From positions 355,281-419,280 of the forward strand of contig DASXGW010000013.1 of the NCBI GenBank assembly GCA_036488875.1: a DNA stretch of 64,000 bases. The letters run 5' to 3'. Of this stretch, positions 24,724-33,632 are shown piece by piece. The stretch's first letter is position 1; each line of letters starts with the position of its first letter. Source of the stretch: Candidatus Baltobacteraceae bacterium. Its GTDB lineage: Bacteria; Vulcanimicrobiota; Vulcanimicrobiia; Vulcanimicrobiales; Vulcanimicrobiaceae. Below the pieces are notes generated by a model, which did not search any database, had not been told where the DNA came from, and saw nothing but the letters and a program-made list of their open reading frames with translations. The translations under genes and the position numbers were made by a program.

Positions 24724-26897
24724 TGAAAAAGCCCCTGATCATCGTGGAGTCGCCGACCAAGGCGCGGACGATCAAGAAGTTTCTTCCCGCGCGTTATGCG
24801 GTGAAGGCCTCCGTCGGGCATATACGCGATTTGCCCAAGAGCACGCTGGGCGTCGACGTGGAGCACGATTTCGCGCCGAAATATCTAACGATCAAGGGTA
24901 AAGGCGACGTTATCAAAGAGCTCAAGAGCGCCGTCAAAACCGCGAGCGAGGTCTATCTGGCGACCGACCCCGATCGCGAAGGCGAAGCGATCGCTTGGCA
25001 CTTGGCGGAGCTGCTGAAGCTGCCCGAGCCCAAACGCATCGAACTGCACGAGATCACCAAAGAAGCCGCGCTCGCGGCGCTCAAGGACGCCCACCAAATC
25101 GATATGAACCGCGTGAACGCTCAGCAGGCGCGGCGCATTCTCGACCGTCTCGTTGGCTACAAGATCTCGCCGTTGCTCTGGGCGAAAGTGCGCGGCGGTC
25201 TCTCGGCCGGGCGCGTGCAGTCCGTGGCCGTGCGCCTCATCGTCGATCGCGAGCGCGAAATCTCCGCGTTCGTCCCAAGGGAATATTGGACCATCGCCGC
25301 GCTGCTCGCCGGCGAACGCGAACCCGAGACGGTCTTTCCAGCCGAGTTGATCGCGCGCGGCGGGAAGAAGTTGGAGATCGCCGGCAAAGCGGAAGCCGAT
25401 GCGATTCTGCGCGACCTCGCCGGAGCGACGTACCGCATCGCTTCCATCAAGAAACGCGAGGTTCGCCGCAACGCCCCGGCGCCGTTTACCACTTCGACCA
25501 TGCAGCAAGAGGCGTCGCGCAAGCTGCGCATCCGGGTTCGGCGGTCGATGCAGATCGCGCAGGCGCTGTACGAAGGCGTCGATTTGGGCGGCAGCGAGGG
25601 GACCGTCGGTCTCATCACGTACATGCGCACCGACTCGACGCGCATCTCCGACCAGGCGCGCGACGCCGCTCGCGCGTTTATCGTCGACACGTACGGCGAA
25701 GCGTACGCCGAGGGCCGCGTTCACAAGGTTCGTGAGGGCGCGCAGGACGCGCACGAAGCGATTCGCCCGACGTCGGTTTCGCGCACGCCCCAACGGATGG
25801 CCGCCGTCCTCAAACGCGACGAGCTGCGGCTGTATACGATGATTTGGGAGCGTTTCGTCGCTTCGCAAATGTCGCCGGCGGTGCTCGATCAGACCACCGT
25901 CGACGTGCAGGCCGCCGACTACACGTTCCGGGCGACCGGCACGATCATGCGGTTCCCGGGCTTTACCAAAGTGTATGAGGAAGGCAAAGACGAGGATCCC
26001 AACGCGGCGCAGGGCGCCGGCAGCGGCGCGAGCGCCGACACCCGGGTGAAATCAAAAGTTCGTCTTCCCGAGCTCAGCGAAAAAGAGACGCTCGACTGCC
26101 GGAAGCTCGATCCCAAGCAGCACTTCACCGAGCCGCCGCCGCGCTACACCGAAGCGACCTTGGTCAAGGCGCTCGAAGAAAACGGTATCGGCCGTCCGTC
26201 GACCTACTCCACGATCGTCGACACGATTCAGGCTCGAGGGTACGTGACGCAGACGGAGCGGCGTTTCATGCCGACCGAGATCGGGGTCGCGGTCAACGAT
26301 TTGCTCGTCGAGCACTTCCCCAAGATCGTCAATCTCGATTTCACTGCGACGATGGAAGGCGACCTCGACAAAGTCGCGGTCGGCAACGAAGACTGGGTGG
26401 GACTGCTGCGCAAGTTCTATGGCCCGTTCGAAAGCGAGCTCCAAACCGCCGAACAGAAGCTGCCGCGCCTGGAGCTGCGCGACGAGCCGACCGACGAGAT
26501 CTGTCACGTCTGCGGCCGTCCGATGGTGATCAAAACCGGGCGTTTCGGCAAGTTTATCTCGTGCAGCGGTTATCCGGAATGTAAGACCACCAAACCGATC
26601 GTCAAAGATACCGGCGCGAAGTGTCCCAAGGACGGCGGCGCGATCGTCGAACGCCGCTCGAAAAAGGGCCGCACGTTCTACGGCTGCGCCAACTATCCGA
26701 AGTGCGACTTCGTGTCGTGGGACCGGGTCGTCGCCGAACCGTGCCCGGTGTGCGCTTCGTACGTCGTTAGCAAGGCTCGCCGGGGCGGTACCGTTCAATA
26801 CGAGTGCGCCGCGAACAAGGAGCACGACGTTTCGGCCGTCGCCCGCGCTCACGGCGTCGAAGAAGCCTCAGCCGAACCCGAGCTGGTATCTCCGTAA
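24723..26897 (+). CDS. topA: DNA topoisomerase I
   Basis: 724-residue type IA topoisomerase that relaxes negative supercoils. It has an N-terminal Toprim domain (IIVESPTKARTIKKFL, with acidic DPDREGEAIAWHL), catalytic Tyr300 in GLITYMRTDSTRIS, the QDAHEAIRPTS motif and ENGIGRPSTYSTIV. Two or three C-terminal zinc-ribbon modules follow: CHVCGRPM...CSGYPECKTT, CPKDGGAIV...CANYPKCDF and a last CPVC half-module. GTG start predicted to be leaderless. It heads a cluster with trmFO, hslV and hslU that matches the Firmicutes gene order except that xerC/codV is absent. Confidence 0.97.
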   Translation: MKKPLIIVESPTKARTIKKFLPARYAVKASVGHIRDLPKSTLGVDVEHDFAPKYLTIKGKGDVIKELKSAVKTASEVYLATDPDREGEAIAWHLAELLKLPEPKRIELHEITKEAALAALKDAHQIDMNRVNAQQARRILDRLVGYKISPLLWAKVRGGLSAGRVQSVAVRLIVDREREISAFVPREYWTIAALLAGEREPETVFPAELIARGGKKLEIAGKAEADAILRDLAGATYRIASIKKREVRRNAPAPFTTSTMQQEASRKLRIRVRRSMQIAQALYEGVDLGGSEGTVGLITYMRTDSTRISDQARDAARAFIVDTYGEAYAEGRVHKVREGAQDAHEAIRPTSVSRTPQRMAAVLKRDELRLYTMIWERFVASQMSPAVLDQTTVDVQAADYTFRATGTIMRFPGFTKVYEEGKDEDPNAAQGAGSGASADTRVKSKVRLPELSEKETLDCRKLDPKQHFTEPPPRYTEATLVKALEENGIGRPSTYSTIVDTIQARGYVTQTERRFMPTEIGVAVNDLLVEHFPKIVNLDFTATMEGDLDKVAVGNEDWVGLLRKFYGPFESELQTAEQKLPRLELRDEPTDEICHVCGRPMVIKTGRFGKFISCSGYPECKTTKPIVKDTGAKCPKDGGAIVERRSKKGRTFYGCANYPKCDFVSWDRVVAEPCPVCASYVVSKARRGGTVQYECAANKEHDVSAVARAHGVEEASAEPELVSP

Positions 26898-26901
26898 ACG
26901 C

Positions 26902-28242
26902 ATGCGCCTCACCGTAATCGGGGGCGGGCTCGCGGGATGCGAGGCGGCTTGGCAAGCGGCGAAGTGCGGAGCCGAGGTCGATCTCTACGAAATGCGGCCG
27001 AACCGGAGCGGACCCGCGCACAAGACCGGCGCCTTGGCCGAGCTCGTTTGCAGCAACTCGCTGCGCGGCGCCGCGCTGGAAAACGCCGTCGGTTTGCTCA
27101 AAGAAGAGTTGGCCCGGCTCGATTCGATTATTATCACGTCGGCGCGCGAAGCGGCCGTTCCGGCCGGCGGCGCGCTCGCGGTCGATCGCGAACGTTTTGC
27201 GTCCGCCGTCGACTCACGCATCGCGTCGGAGCCGCGCATAGCGCTGCATCGCGAAGAAGTCACCTTGATTCCCGCCGATCGTCCCGTCGTCGTGGCCTGC
27301 GGTCCGCTTCCGAGCGACGCGCTGCTCGCAAGCATCGACGCGCTCGTTGGGAACGCCCGCCTTCATTATTACGATGCGGCATCGCCCATCGTCGCGGCCG
27401 ACTCGATCGACGAAATGCCGATGTACCGGAAATCGCGGTACGACAAGGGCGATGGCGACGACTACCTCAACATTCCGCTCGATCGCGACCAGTATCTCGA
27501 GCTGATTCACGATTTGCGCACGCTCGAGCGGCATCAGCCCAAGGATTTTGAGCTGGATGCCGGCGGCGTGAAATACTTCGAGGGTTGCCTGCCGATCGAA
27601 GAGATGGCCGACCGCGCCGACGACGTCTTGCGCTTCGGACCGCTCAAGCCGGTGGGCTTGCGCGATCCGCGCACCGGCAAAGCCCCGTACGCCGTCGTGC
27701 AGCTGCGTAAAGAGAACGTCGCGGCGACCGCTTATAATCTCGTCGGTTTTCAAACGCGGCTGTCGTGGCCGGCGCAAAAGACCGCGTTCGCGAAGCTTCC
27801 CGGATTGCACGACGCCGAGTGGCTGCGCTTGGGCGTGATGCATCGCAACACGTTCTTAGATTCGCCGCGCCTGCTCGACGCGCGCTTGCGATTGCGCGAT
27901 CGGGGCGAGCTCTACTTCGCCGGCCAGATTACCGGCGCCGAAGGCTATGTCGAAGCCGCCGCATGCGGTGCGATGTGCGGGATCCATGCGGCGCGCGCGA
28001 TCCTGGATTTGCCGCCGGTCGACTTTCCCCGCGCCAGCGCGTTGGGCGCCGTGGTCGCGCACCTGCAGAACGCGCAGACGCACGACTTTCAACCTGCAAA
28101 CGTCACCTGGGCGCCCTTCCCGCCGCTCGAACGCAGCGTCAGGGACAAAAAAGAGCGCCGGCGCCTAATGGCCCAACGCGCTCTGGTCGAGATCGACACC
28201 TTTGCCGCCGGTCTGCGGCTCGAGGCGGCCCCCGTTTCCTGA
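26902..28242 (+). CDS. trmFO: Methylenetetrahydrofolate-tRNA-(uracil-5-)-methyltransferase
   Basis: 446-residue FAD enzyme that makes m5U54 in the tRNA T-loop using methylene-THF as carbon donor. Diagnostic segments: VIGGGLAGCEAAWQAA (FAD-binding), YEMRPNRSGPAHKT, LVCSNSLRG (the first active Cys), YFEGCLPIEEMA (the second active Cys), and QITGAEGYVEAAACGAMCG near the C-terminus. It starts 4 bp after topA and is co-transcribed. The gene was historically called gid. Confidence 0.97.
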   Translation: MRLTVIGGGLAGCEAAWQAAKCGAEVDLYEMRPNRSGPAHKTGALAELVCSNSLRGAALENAVGLLKEELARLDSIIITSAREAAVPAGGALAVDRERFASAVDSRIASEPRIALHREEVTLIPADRPVVVACGPLPSDALLASIDALVGNARLHYYDAASPIVAADSIDEMPMYRKSRYDKGDGDDYLNIPLDRDQYLELIHDLRTLERHQPKDFELDAGGVKYFEGCLPIEEMADRADDVLRFGPLKPVGLRDPRTGKAPYAVVQLRKENVAATAYNLVGFQTRLSWPAQKTAFAKLPGLHDAEWLRLGVMHRNTFLDSPRLLDARLRLRDRGELYFAGQITGAEGYVEAAACGAMCGIHAARAILDLPPVDFPRASALGAVVAHLQNAQTHDFQPANVTWAPFPPLERSVRDKKERRRLMAQRALVEIDTFAAGLRLEAAPVS

Positions 28243-28278
28243 AACCCCGGACCCGCGCCCCGGGTACTGACGCAAGGT

Positions 28279-28809
28279 ATGAAGATTCGCTCCACCACCA
28301 TCCTGGCGGCCCGCCGCAACGGTCAGCTGGCAATCGCCGGCGACGGGCAGGTGACGCTCGACAAGACCGTCGTCAAGCACGGCGCGCGTAAGGTGCGCAA
28401 GGTGGCCGGCGGCAAGGTGCTGGCCGGTTTTGCCGGCTCGGCCGCCGACGGCATTACGTTATTGGAAAAGTTCGAAAGCAAGTTCGGCGAGTACAAAGAC
28501 ATCGTTCGCGCCTCGGTCGAGCTGGCCAAAGAGTGGCGCCAGGACCGCGCGCTGCGTCGGCTGGAAGCGTTGCTCATTGTGGGAAATACCGACCATCTCT
28601 TCGTTATCTCCGGCAGCGGCGACGTCATCGAGCCCGACGAAGGCGTCGCGGCGATCGGCAGCGGCGGCCCTTACGCGCAAGCCGCGGCCGCCGCGCTGCT
28701 GCGCAACACGGAGCTCGGCGCCGCCGACGTCGCGCGCAAAGCGCTCGAGATCGCGGGCGAAATCTGCATCTACACCAACGACGACATCACCGTGGAGACC
28801 CTTCCGTGA
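28279..28809 (+). CDS. hslV: ATP-dependent protease subunit HslV (ClpQ)
   Basis: 176-residue N-terminal-threonine peptidase of the HslUV complex, cytosolic double hexamer. The family core is clear ([51 protein letters not shown]). In most bacteria the nucleophile Thr directly follows Met. Here the start is [13 protein letters not shown], so the Thr equivalent is residue 6 or 7 and a 5-6 residue propeptide must be removed, a layout like ClpQ of Gram-positives. ATG 28279 is the only start that keeps this. It overlaps hslU by 4 bp (GTGA). Confidence 0.95.
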   Translation: MKIRSTTILAARRNGQLAIAGDGQVTLDKTVVKHGARKVRKVAGGKVLAGFAGSAADGITLLEKFESKFGEYKDIVRASVELAKEWRQDRALRRLEALLIVGNTDHLFVISGSGDVIEPDEGVAAIGSGGPYAQAAAAALLRNTELGAADVARKALEIAGEICIYTNDDITVETLP

Positions 28810-30248
28810 CGACCACCGTAACGCCAACCCTCGATCCATCGACGCTCACGCCGCAGCAAATCGTTGCGGAGCTCGACAAATACATCGTCGGCCAGGCCAA
28901 CGCCAAGCGCTCCGTGGCCATCGCGCTGCGCAATCGCTACCGGCGTGCGCGCGTCCGCGAAGATTTGCGCGAAGAGATCGTTCCGAAGAACATCCTGATG
29001 ATCGGCCCCACCGGCGTCGGCAAAACCGAGATCGCGCGGAGGCTGGCGTCGCTGGTCGGCGCGCCCTTCGTAAAAGTCGAAGCGACGAAGTACACCGAGG
29101 TGGGATACGTCGGCCGCGACGTCGAGTCGATGGTTCGCGATCTCGTCGAAGCGTCGATTCGCACGGTCAGCGACGAACGCCGTGGGGAAGTCAAGGAACT
29201 TGCGGAGCGCCACGCGGTCGAACGCATCATCGATGCGCTTCATCCCGAAACGCGTCCGCCGTCGTCGCAAGGTTCGAACAATCCCTTCGCGGCGACTTTG
29301 GGTTCGATCTTCGGCAACAGCTTTACGCCGCAGCAGCCGCCTCAACCGCCGCCGGCGTCCGCGCAGAGCGCCGACGCGCAGCAGGTTCGCGAACAGACGC
29401 GCAACGAGATCGAACGCGGGTTTTACGACGTGCGCCTTATCGAGATCGAAGTCGAAGAAGCGCAGAGCCTGCCGATCGGCGTCATCGGCGGACCGGCCGA
29501 TCAAGGCGGCGACATCGGTGAGATGCTCGGCGGGATCCTTCCGAAGAAACGCGTTCGTAAGCGCGTGACCGTCGCCGATGCGCGGCGGATCTTCGAGCAA
29601 GAAGAAGCCAACAAGCTCATCGACATGGACGCGGTCAAGCGCGAAGCGGTGCGGCGCGCCGCCGAAGACGGCATCATCTTCATTGACGAGATCGATAAAG
29701 TCGCCGGTGCGGGCCCGCGCGGCGGCCCCGACGTCTCACGCGAAGGCGTGCAGCGCGACATCCTGCCAATCGTCGAAGGCTCCACGGTCAACACCAAGCA
29801 CGGGCCCGTCAAGACGGATCACGTGCTGTTCATCTGTGCGGGCGCGTTTCACATCAGCAAGCCATCGGACCTTATCCCCGAGCTCCAAGGCCGGCTGCCG
29901 ATTCGCGTCGAGCTCGACTCGCTGACCGCCGAAGATTTCAAAACAATTTTAACTCAACCTAAGAACGCGCTCGTCGAACAGTACAAGGCGCTGCTCTCGA
30001 CCGACGGCATCATCCTCGACTTCCGCCCCGATGCAATCGAGCAGTTGGCGACCTACGCGATGCGCGTCAACGAACAGAGCGAGAACATCGGCGCGCGCCG
30101 GCTGCACACGGTGCTGGAGCGGCTGCTCGAAGAGGTCAGCTTTGCCGCCCCCGAGCAAACCGGGACGGTCGTGGTGGACGCGGAGTACGTTCGGTCGCGA
30201 TTGGCGGACGTGGTGGAGAACGCCGACCTTTCGGGGTACATCCTCTAA
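28806..30248 (+). CDS. hslU: ATP-dependent protease ATPase subunit HslU (ClpY)
   Basis: 480-residue AAA+ unfoldase that feeds HslV. The N-terminal [17 protein letters not shown] is family-typical. Walker A is [15 protein letters not shown], Walker [12 protein letters not shown], with the pore sequence [10 protein letters not shown] and an I-domain of about residues 110-240 containing a Pro/Gln-rich linker ([13 protein letters not shown]). The C-terminal tail LSGYIL inserts into HslV. GTG start within the hslV stop. Upstream in-frame codons to 28533 are hslV read in another frame. Confidence 0.96.
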   Translation: MTTTVTPTLDPSTLTPQQIVAELDKYIVGQANAKRSVAIALRNRYRRARVREDLREEIVPKNILMIGPTGVGKTEIARRLASLVGAPFVKVEATKYTEVGYVGRDVESMVRDLVEASIRTVSDERRGEVKELAERHAVERIIDALHPETRPPSSQGSNNPFAATLGSIFGNSFTPQQPPQPPPASAQSADAQQVREQTRNEIERGFYDVRLIEIEVEEAQSLPIGVIGGPADQGGDIGEMLGGILPKKRVRKRVTVADARRIFEQEEANKLIDMDAVKREAVRRAAEDGIIFIDEIDKVAGAGPRGGPDVSREGVQRDILPIVEGSTVNTKHGPVKTDHVLFICAGAFHISKPSDLIPELQGRLPIRVELDSLTAEDFKTILTQPKNALVEQYKALLSTDGIILDFRPDAIEQLATYAMRVNEQSENIGARRLHTVLERLLEEVSFAAPEQTGTVVVDAEYVRSRLADVVENADLSGYIL

Positions 30249-30306
30249 GCGAATTCACATCAATTTCGGCAGGCCGCCGCGCTCCCGCAGTAGGATGATT
30301 GGAAAC

Positions 30307-30816
30307 ATGAAACGATCGATCGGCGTCTTTTTCGGTGCCATTGCGGCCGCCACAGTTCTGGCTGCGTGTAACAACGGCAATGGCAGCGCTGTACCCACAC
30401 CTCCGCCTGGTTACGGTACGAACTGCGGCAAGCCACCGTACAATATGGAAGTCATTTATCCCAAGCCCAACGCAAAGGGCATTCCCCCGAACGTGGGCGG
30501 CGCGGTCGTGGCGTTCAGTCAAGCGCTCGTGTCGGGAAATCAATACGACCTGTGGGTGAATCAGAGTAACGGCAGCGCTCAATTCACCGGAAACGTTAGC
30601 GGCGGACCGGTCTATGGTCCGGGCTCGGGTTTCACGACGATTGCGTATTCCAAAATTCCGAGTCCTCACGCCACGGCGAGCTTCCCGAATCCGCAGTACT
30701 ACGTGACGCTCTTCAACAATCCGATCGGCCCGACGCAAACCGTCAACCTGTATTGGAACGACGCCGGGTTGCAGTGCAATCCCAACTTCATCGTCAGCGC
30801 GTTTAGGACGAAGTAG
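30307..30816 (+). CDS. Small lipoprotein of unknown function
   Basis: 169 residues from ATG 30307 (MKRSIGVF), or 173 from ATG 30295. Lipobox TVLAAC gives Cys at position 20; the mature protein begins CNNGNGS followed by a Pro-rich spacer (AVPTPPPGYG). The remainder is beta-rich with an Ig-like look (MEVIYPKPNAKGIPPNVGG, then VVAFSQAL and YYVTLFNNPIGP). I recognise no family. It sits between hslU and def, with a strong hairpin behind it. Envelope-anchored; function unknown. Confidence 0.78.
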   Translation: MKRSIGVFFGAIAAATVLAACNNGNGSAVPTPPPGYGTNCGKPPYNMEVIYPKPNAKGIPPNVGGAVVAFSQALVSGNQYDLWVNQSNGSAQFTGNVSGGPVYGPGSGFTTIAYSKIPSPHATASFPNPQYYVTLFNNPIGPTQTVNLYWNDAGLQCNPNFIVSAFRTK

Positions 30817-30846
30817 TCGATTCCGGCGCGCCGTCCGCGACCGGCA

Positions 30847-30881
30847 GGGCGGCCCCCGCATTTTGCGGGAATAGGCCGCCC
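30847..30881 (+). promoter_or_regulatory. Stable two-part hairpin abutting the def start codon
   Basis: GGGCGGCC (30847-30854) pairs with GGCCGCCC (30874-30881) and the inner CCCGCA pairs with TGCGGG around a TTT loop, with a 4-nt AATA bulge on the 3' side. The last paired base is directly before the ATG of def (30882), so the hairpin would cover the ribosome-landing region. It may also end the lipoprotein transcript, although there is no T-tract. A protein- or RNA-controlled translational switch for def-fmt-rsmB is possible. Confidence 0.5.
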
Positions 30882-31397
30882 ATGCCCTACATCCGCGAAA
30901 TCGTTCGGGACGGTCATCCGACGCTGCGCAAGGTCGCCAAGAAGGTCGACCCCAAGGAAATTGCCGATCCGCTTTTTCAGCAGCTCATCGACGACATGTT
31001 CGCGACCATGTACGACGCGCCGGGTGTGGGTTTGGCCGCTCCGCAGGTCAACGTCTCGAAACGATTCTTCGTAATGGACGTTCACGACGACGAGTACGAG
31101 CCCGCCGTCGTGATCAATCCGAAGATCGAGAGCGCGGAAGAAGAAATAGAGATGACCGAGGGCTGTCTGTCGGTCCCCGGAATGGTCGGCGAGATCGTGC
31201 GCTTCAAACGCGTTGCGGTGAGCGGCCTCGATCGCAACGGCGAAAAGATTCGCTTGGAAGGCGACGGCCTGCTCGCACAGTGCCTGCAGCATGAGATCGA
31301 TCACCTCAACGGCGTGCTCTACGTCGACAACGCCCGTAACATCCGCCCGGCCGTTACCGAGGAAGAGAAAGAGATCGCAGAAACGGCGTCGGAGTGA
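30882..31397 (+). CDS. def: Peptide deformylase
   Basis: 171-residue metalloenzyme that removes the formyl group from nascent proteins. All three signature motifs are present: GVGLAAPQV (motif 1), EGCLSVPG (motif 2, metal Cys) and QHEIDHLNGVL (motif 3, HExxH). Type 1-like with a long C-terminal helix (EEKEIAETASE). ATG 30882 lies immediately after a hairpin and lacks a separate ribosome site. Four-base GTGA overlap with fmt, the enzyme that adds the formyl group to initiator tRNA. Confidence 0.96.
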   Translation: MPYIREIVRDGHPTLRKVAKKVDPKEIADPLFQQLIDDMFATMYDAPGVGLAAPQVNVSKRFFVMDVHDDEYEPAVVINPKIESAEEEIEMTEGCLSVPGMVGEIVRFKRVAVSGLDRNGEKIRLEGDGLLAQCLQHEIDHLNGVLYVDNARNIRPAVTEEEKEIAETASE

Positions 31398-32218
31398 AGA
31401 CGCTTTTTTTTGGAACGAGCGCCTTTGCCGTTCCGAGTCTGCGCGTGACGGCCGCGCGTTCGCAGCTCGCCGGCGTCGTCACGCAGCCCGATCGTCCCGC
31501 CGGGCGCGGCCAGAAGCTGACGCCTTCGCCCGTGAAGGCGTGCGCGCTCGAACTCGGCACACGCGTGTACGAGCCGCGCAAATTGCGCGAATTCGCAGAG
31601 TCGATCGCAGGCGAAGGCTTCGACCTTTTCGCGCTGGCTTCGTACGGCCGGATCTTACCCGAAGAGCTGCTCTCGCTGCCGCGGCTTGGCGCGCTCAACG
31701 TCCATCCGTCGCTATTGCCGAAGTATCGCGGCGCGACGCCCATTCAAACGGCGTTGCGCAACGGCGACAGCGAAACCGGCGTCAGCATCATGCTGATGGA
31801 CGCGGGGCTCGATACCGGCGAGGTCGTGCTGGGCGAGCGGGTGCCGATCGCTTCCGGCGAGACGTACGGCGAGCTTCACGATCGTCTGGCGATTATTGGC
31901 GCCGAGCTGCTCGGACACGCCCTCGATCTTGCCGCGAGCGGCGGCGCACTGCCCCACTCGCCACAGCGCGGCGAACCCACGCTCACCAAACCGATCGCGA
32001 AGGAAGATCTGATCGTCGACTGGTCGTGGCCTTCACAGCGTATCGTCGATCACGTGCGCGCCTACTCGCCGCAGCCGGCGGCGCGGGCGACCGTCGACGG
32101 CGAAACCGTGAAAGTTCTGCGCGCTCACGTCGGCGAAGAAGGAAAAGTCGAAATCGACGAACTCATCGCACCCAACCGCGGCCGCATGTCGTGGTCGCAA
32201 TACGTGCAAGGCAAATAG
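31394..32218 (+). CDS. fmt: Methionyl-tRNA formyltransferase (short C-terminal domain)
   Basis: 274 residues, shorter than the usual 305-320. The catalytic formyltransferase domain (1-195) is complete: FFGTSAFAVPSL, TQPDRPAGRG, LNVHPSLLPKYRGATPI (Asn-His pair) and MLMDAGLDTGEV. The C-terminal OB-like domain that holds tRNA is trimmed to about 75 residues (PIAKEDLIVDWSWPSQRI...RGRMSWSQYV). GTG start in the def stop. It formylates Met-tRNA for initiation. The deletion in the tRNA-binding part is seen in some other phyla and need not impair function. Confidence 0.93.
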   Translation: MKTLFFGTSAFAVPSLRVTAARSQLAGVVTQPDRPAGRGQKLTPSPVKACALELGTRVYEPRKLREFAESIAGEGFDLFALASYGRILPEELLSLPRLGALNVHPSLLPKYRGATPIQTALRNGDSETGVSIMLMDAGLDTGEVVLGERVPIASGETYGELHDRLAIIGAELLGHALDLAASGGALPHSPQRGEPTLTKPIAKEDLIVDWSWPSQRIVDHVRAYSPQPAARATVDGETVKVLRAHVGEEGKVEIDELIAPNRGRMSWSQYVQGK

Positions 32219-32222
32219 ATAC

Positions 32223-33557
32223 GTGAGTGCGCGCGATGTGGCGCTAGCGGTCGTTCGCGACGTCTTTCCGGCGCAGAGCAATCTGGCCGAGCGGGGCGCG
32301 CAGGAAGCGCTGGATTATCGCGTGCGCAAGGCCGGCCTCAGCGCGCAGGACCGCGCCTTCGCCACGGAGCTGGCGTACGGCTCGATCAAGATGCGCCGCA
32401 CCTTGGATTGGTACTTGGAACCGTTCGTGGGCGAGCGCAAGCAGCCGCTGCCGCCGGCGATCCGGGAAATTCTGCGTCTAGCCGTCTACGAGCTGGCATA
32501 CACGCGGGCCGATCAGCACGCGACCGTCTTCGAGTTCGTGAACTTGTCCAAGCGCTTCGGCCACCGGGGCCTCGCAAATCTCACCAACGCCGTCTTGCGC
32601 TCGTTCTTGCGTGCGAATCCGCCGCCGCCCCAACGCGAGATGTTCGAACTCGAAGAAGAGTACCTCGGAACGCGCTACTCGCTGCCCGCGTGGCTGGTAC
32701 GGCAGTGGCGGCAAACGTTCGGCGAACGCACCGAAGCCGTCTGCGCGGCCGTGAACGATCCCGCGCAAGCCGCGATCGTCGTCAACACGCTCGTCAACAC
32801 GCGCGACGAGGTTGCCGAGCGGCTCGAGGGTGCCGGCGTCGCCGCGGCCGCATCGCCCATCGTCGCGGAATCGCTGCTCGTACGCGCTGCGGGCGCACTG
32901 GCTGCAATTGAAGGCGAAACGGCGGCGCGCTGGTGGCAGCAATCGGAAAGTTCGGCGATGCCGGTCGACGTGCTCAATCCGCAACCCGGTGAAGCGGTTC
33001 TCGACGTCTGCAGCGGCCGCGGCAACAAGGCGCTTCAGATTGGCGTGCGCCTTGGCGGCGAGGGGACGCTCTTGTGCATCGAGCGCGACCCGCGCAAGGC
33101 GCAGACGCTGGACCGGCGTCTCGAGGAGGCTGGAATCCCGGCCGGCACCGTTATCGGTGACGCTACGGCCGAGCTGTTACCGGCCGAACAGCGCTTCGAT
33201 CGTATCCTCGTCGACGCGCCCTGCTCGGGAATCGGCGTGGTCGGACGGCACCCTGAAGCGCGTTGGAAGAAGCTCGGGACCGACGGCGAACGCCTTGCTC
33301 TCACGCAGCGCGGCGTGCTCGAGCGCGTGGCGTCTCACGTCCAACCCGGCGGCGCGCTCGTATATGCAGTCTGTTCGACGGATCCGCGAGAAACGATTGA
33401 AGTAGTGGAGTGGTTTTTGTCCCGGCATAACTTCGAACGCGGCCTGATACCGGCCGCGTACGAGACCTTGCTCACGGATAGCGGCGACGTGCTCGTACCT
33501 CCCGGCATCGACGGCCGCGACGGATTTTACATCGCGCGGTTAGAGAGTCGGACTTGA
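32223..33557 (+). CDS. rsmB: 16S rRNA (cytosine-967-C5)-methyltransferase
   Basis: 444-residue RNA m5C methyltransferase (Sun/Fmu). The N-terminal NusB-like RNA-binding domain (1-140: LSAQDRAFATELAYGSIKMR; LRLAVYELAYTRAD) is followed by an SAM-dependent Rossmann domain with LDVCSGRGNKALQI (SAM loop), IERDPRKAQTL, DAPCSGIGVVGRHPEARW (motif IV with catalytic Pro-Cys) and LVYAVCSTDPRE (motif VI Cys). GTG start, 4 bp after fmt. def-fmt-rsmB is the standard Gram-positive order, but rlmN and prpC-prkC, which normally follow, are replaced here by FHA genes. Confidence 0.95.
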   Translation: MSARDVALAVVRDVFPAQSNLAERGAQEALDYRVRKAGLSAQDRAFATELAYGSIKMRRTLDWYLEPFVGERKQPLPPAIREILRLAVYELAYTRADQHATVFEFVNLSKRFGHRGLANLTNAVLRSFLRANPPPPQREMFELEEEYLGTRYSLPAWLVRQWRQTFGERTEAVCAAVNDPAQAAIVVNTLVNTRDEVAERLEGAGVAAAASPIVAESLLVRAAGALAAIEGETAARWWQQSESSAMPVDVLNPQPGEAVLDVCSGRGNKALQIGVRLGGEGTLLCIERDPRKAQTLDRRLEEAGIPAGTVIGDATAELLPAEQRFDRILVDAPCSGIGVVGRHPEARWKKLGTDGERLALTQRGVLERVASHVQPGGALVYAVCSTDPRETIEVVEWFLSRHNFERGLIPAAYETLLTDSGDVLVPPGIDGRDGFYIARLESRT

Positions 33558-33596
33558 GCGAACAGGATGTGAGCCATTGTCACGGACAGGACGTCC

Positions 33597-33624
33597 CCGC
33601 GCGTAGCGCGGCGCCCGAAGGGCG
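33597..33624 (+). promoter_or_regulatory. Two tandem small hairpins before the fhaA-like gene
   Basis: CCGCGC-GTA-GCGCGG (33597-33611) is followed at once by CGCCC-GAA-GGGCG (33612-33624). They lie in the 75-bp gap between rsmB and the FHA gene, 8 nt before its GTG. Either a leader structure, a transcription block after rsmB, or a relic of the palindromic repeat family seen elsewhere in the window. Confidence 0.4.
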
Positions 33625-33632
33625 GTGAGATA

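Noticed and set aside
28533-28805. Extended HslU start inside hslV
   Set aside because: These codons are Arg-rich hslV out of frame; the GTG at 28806 starts exactly at the family N-terminus.
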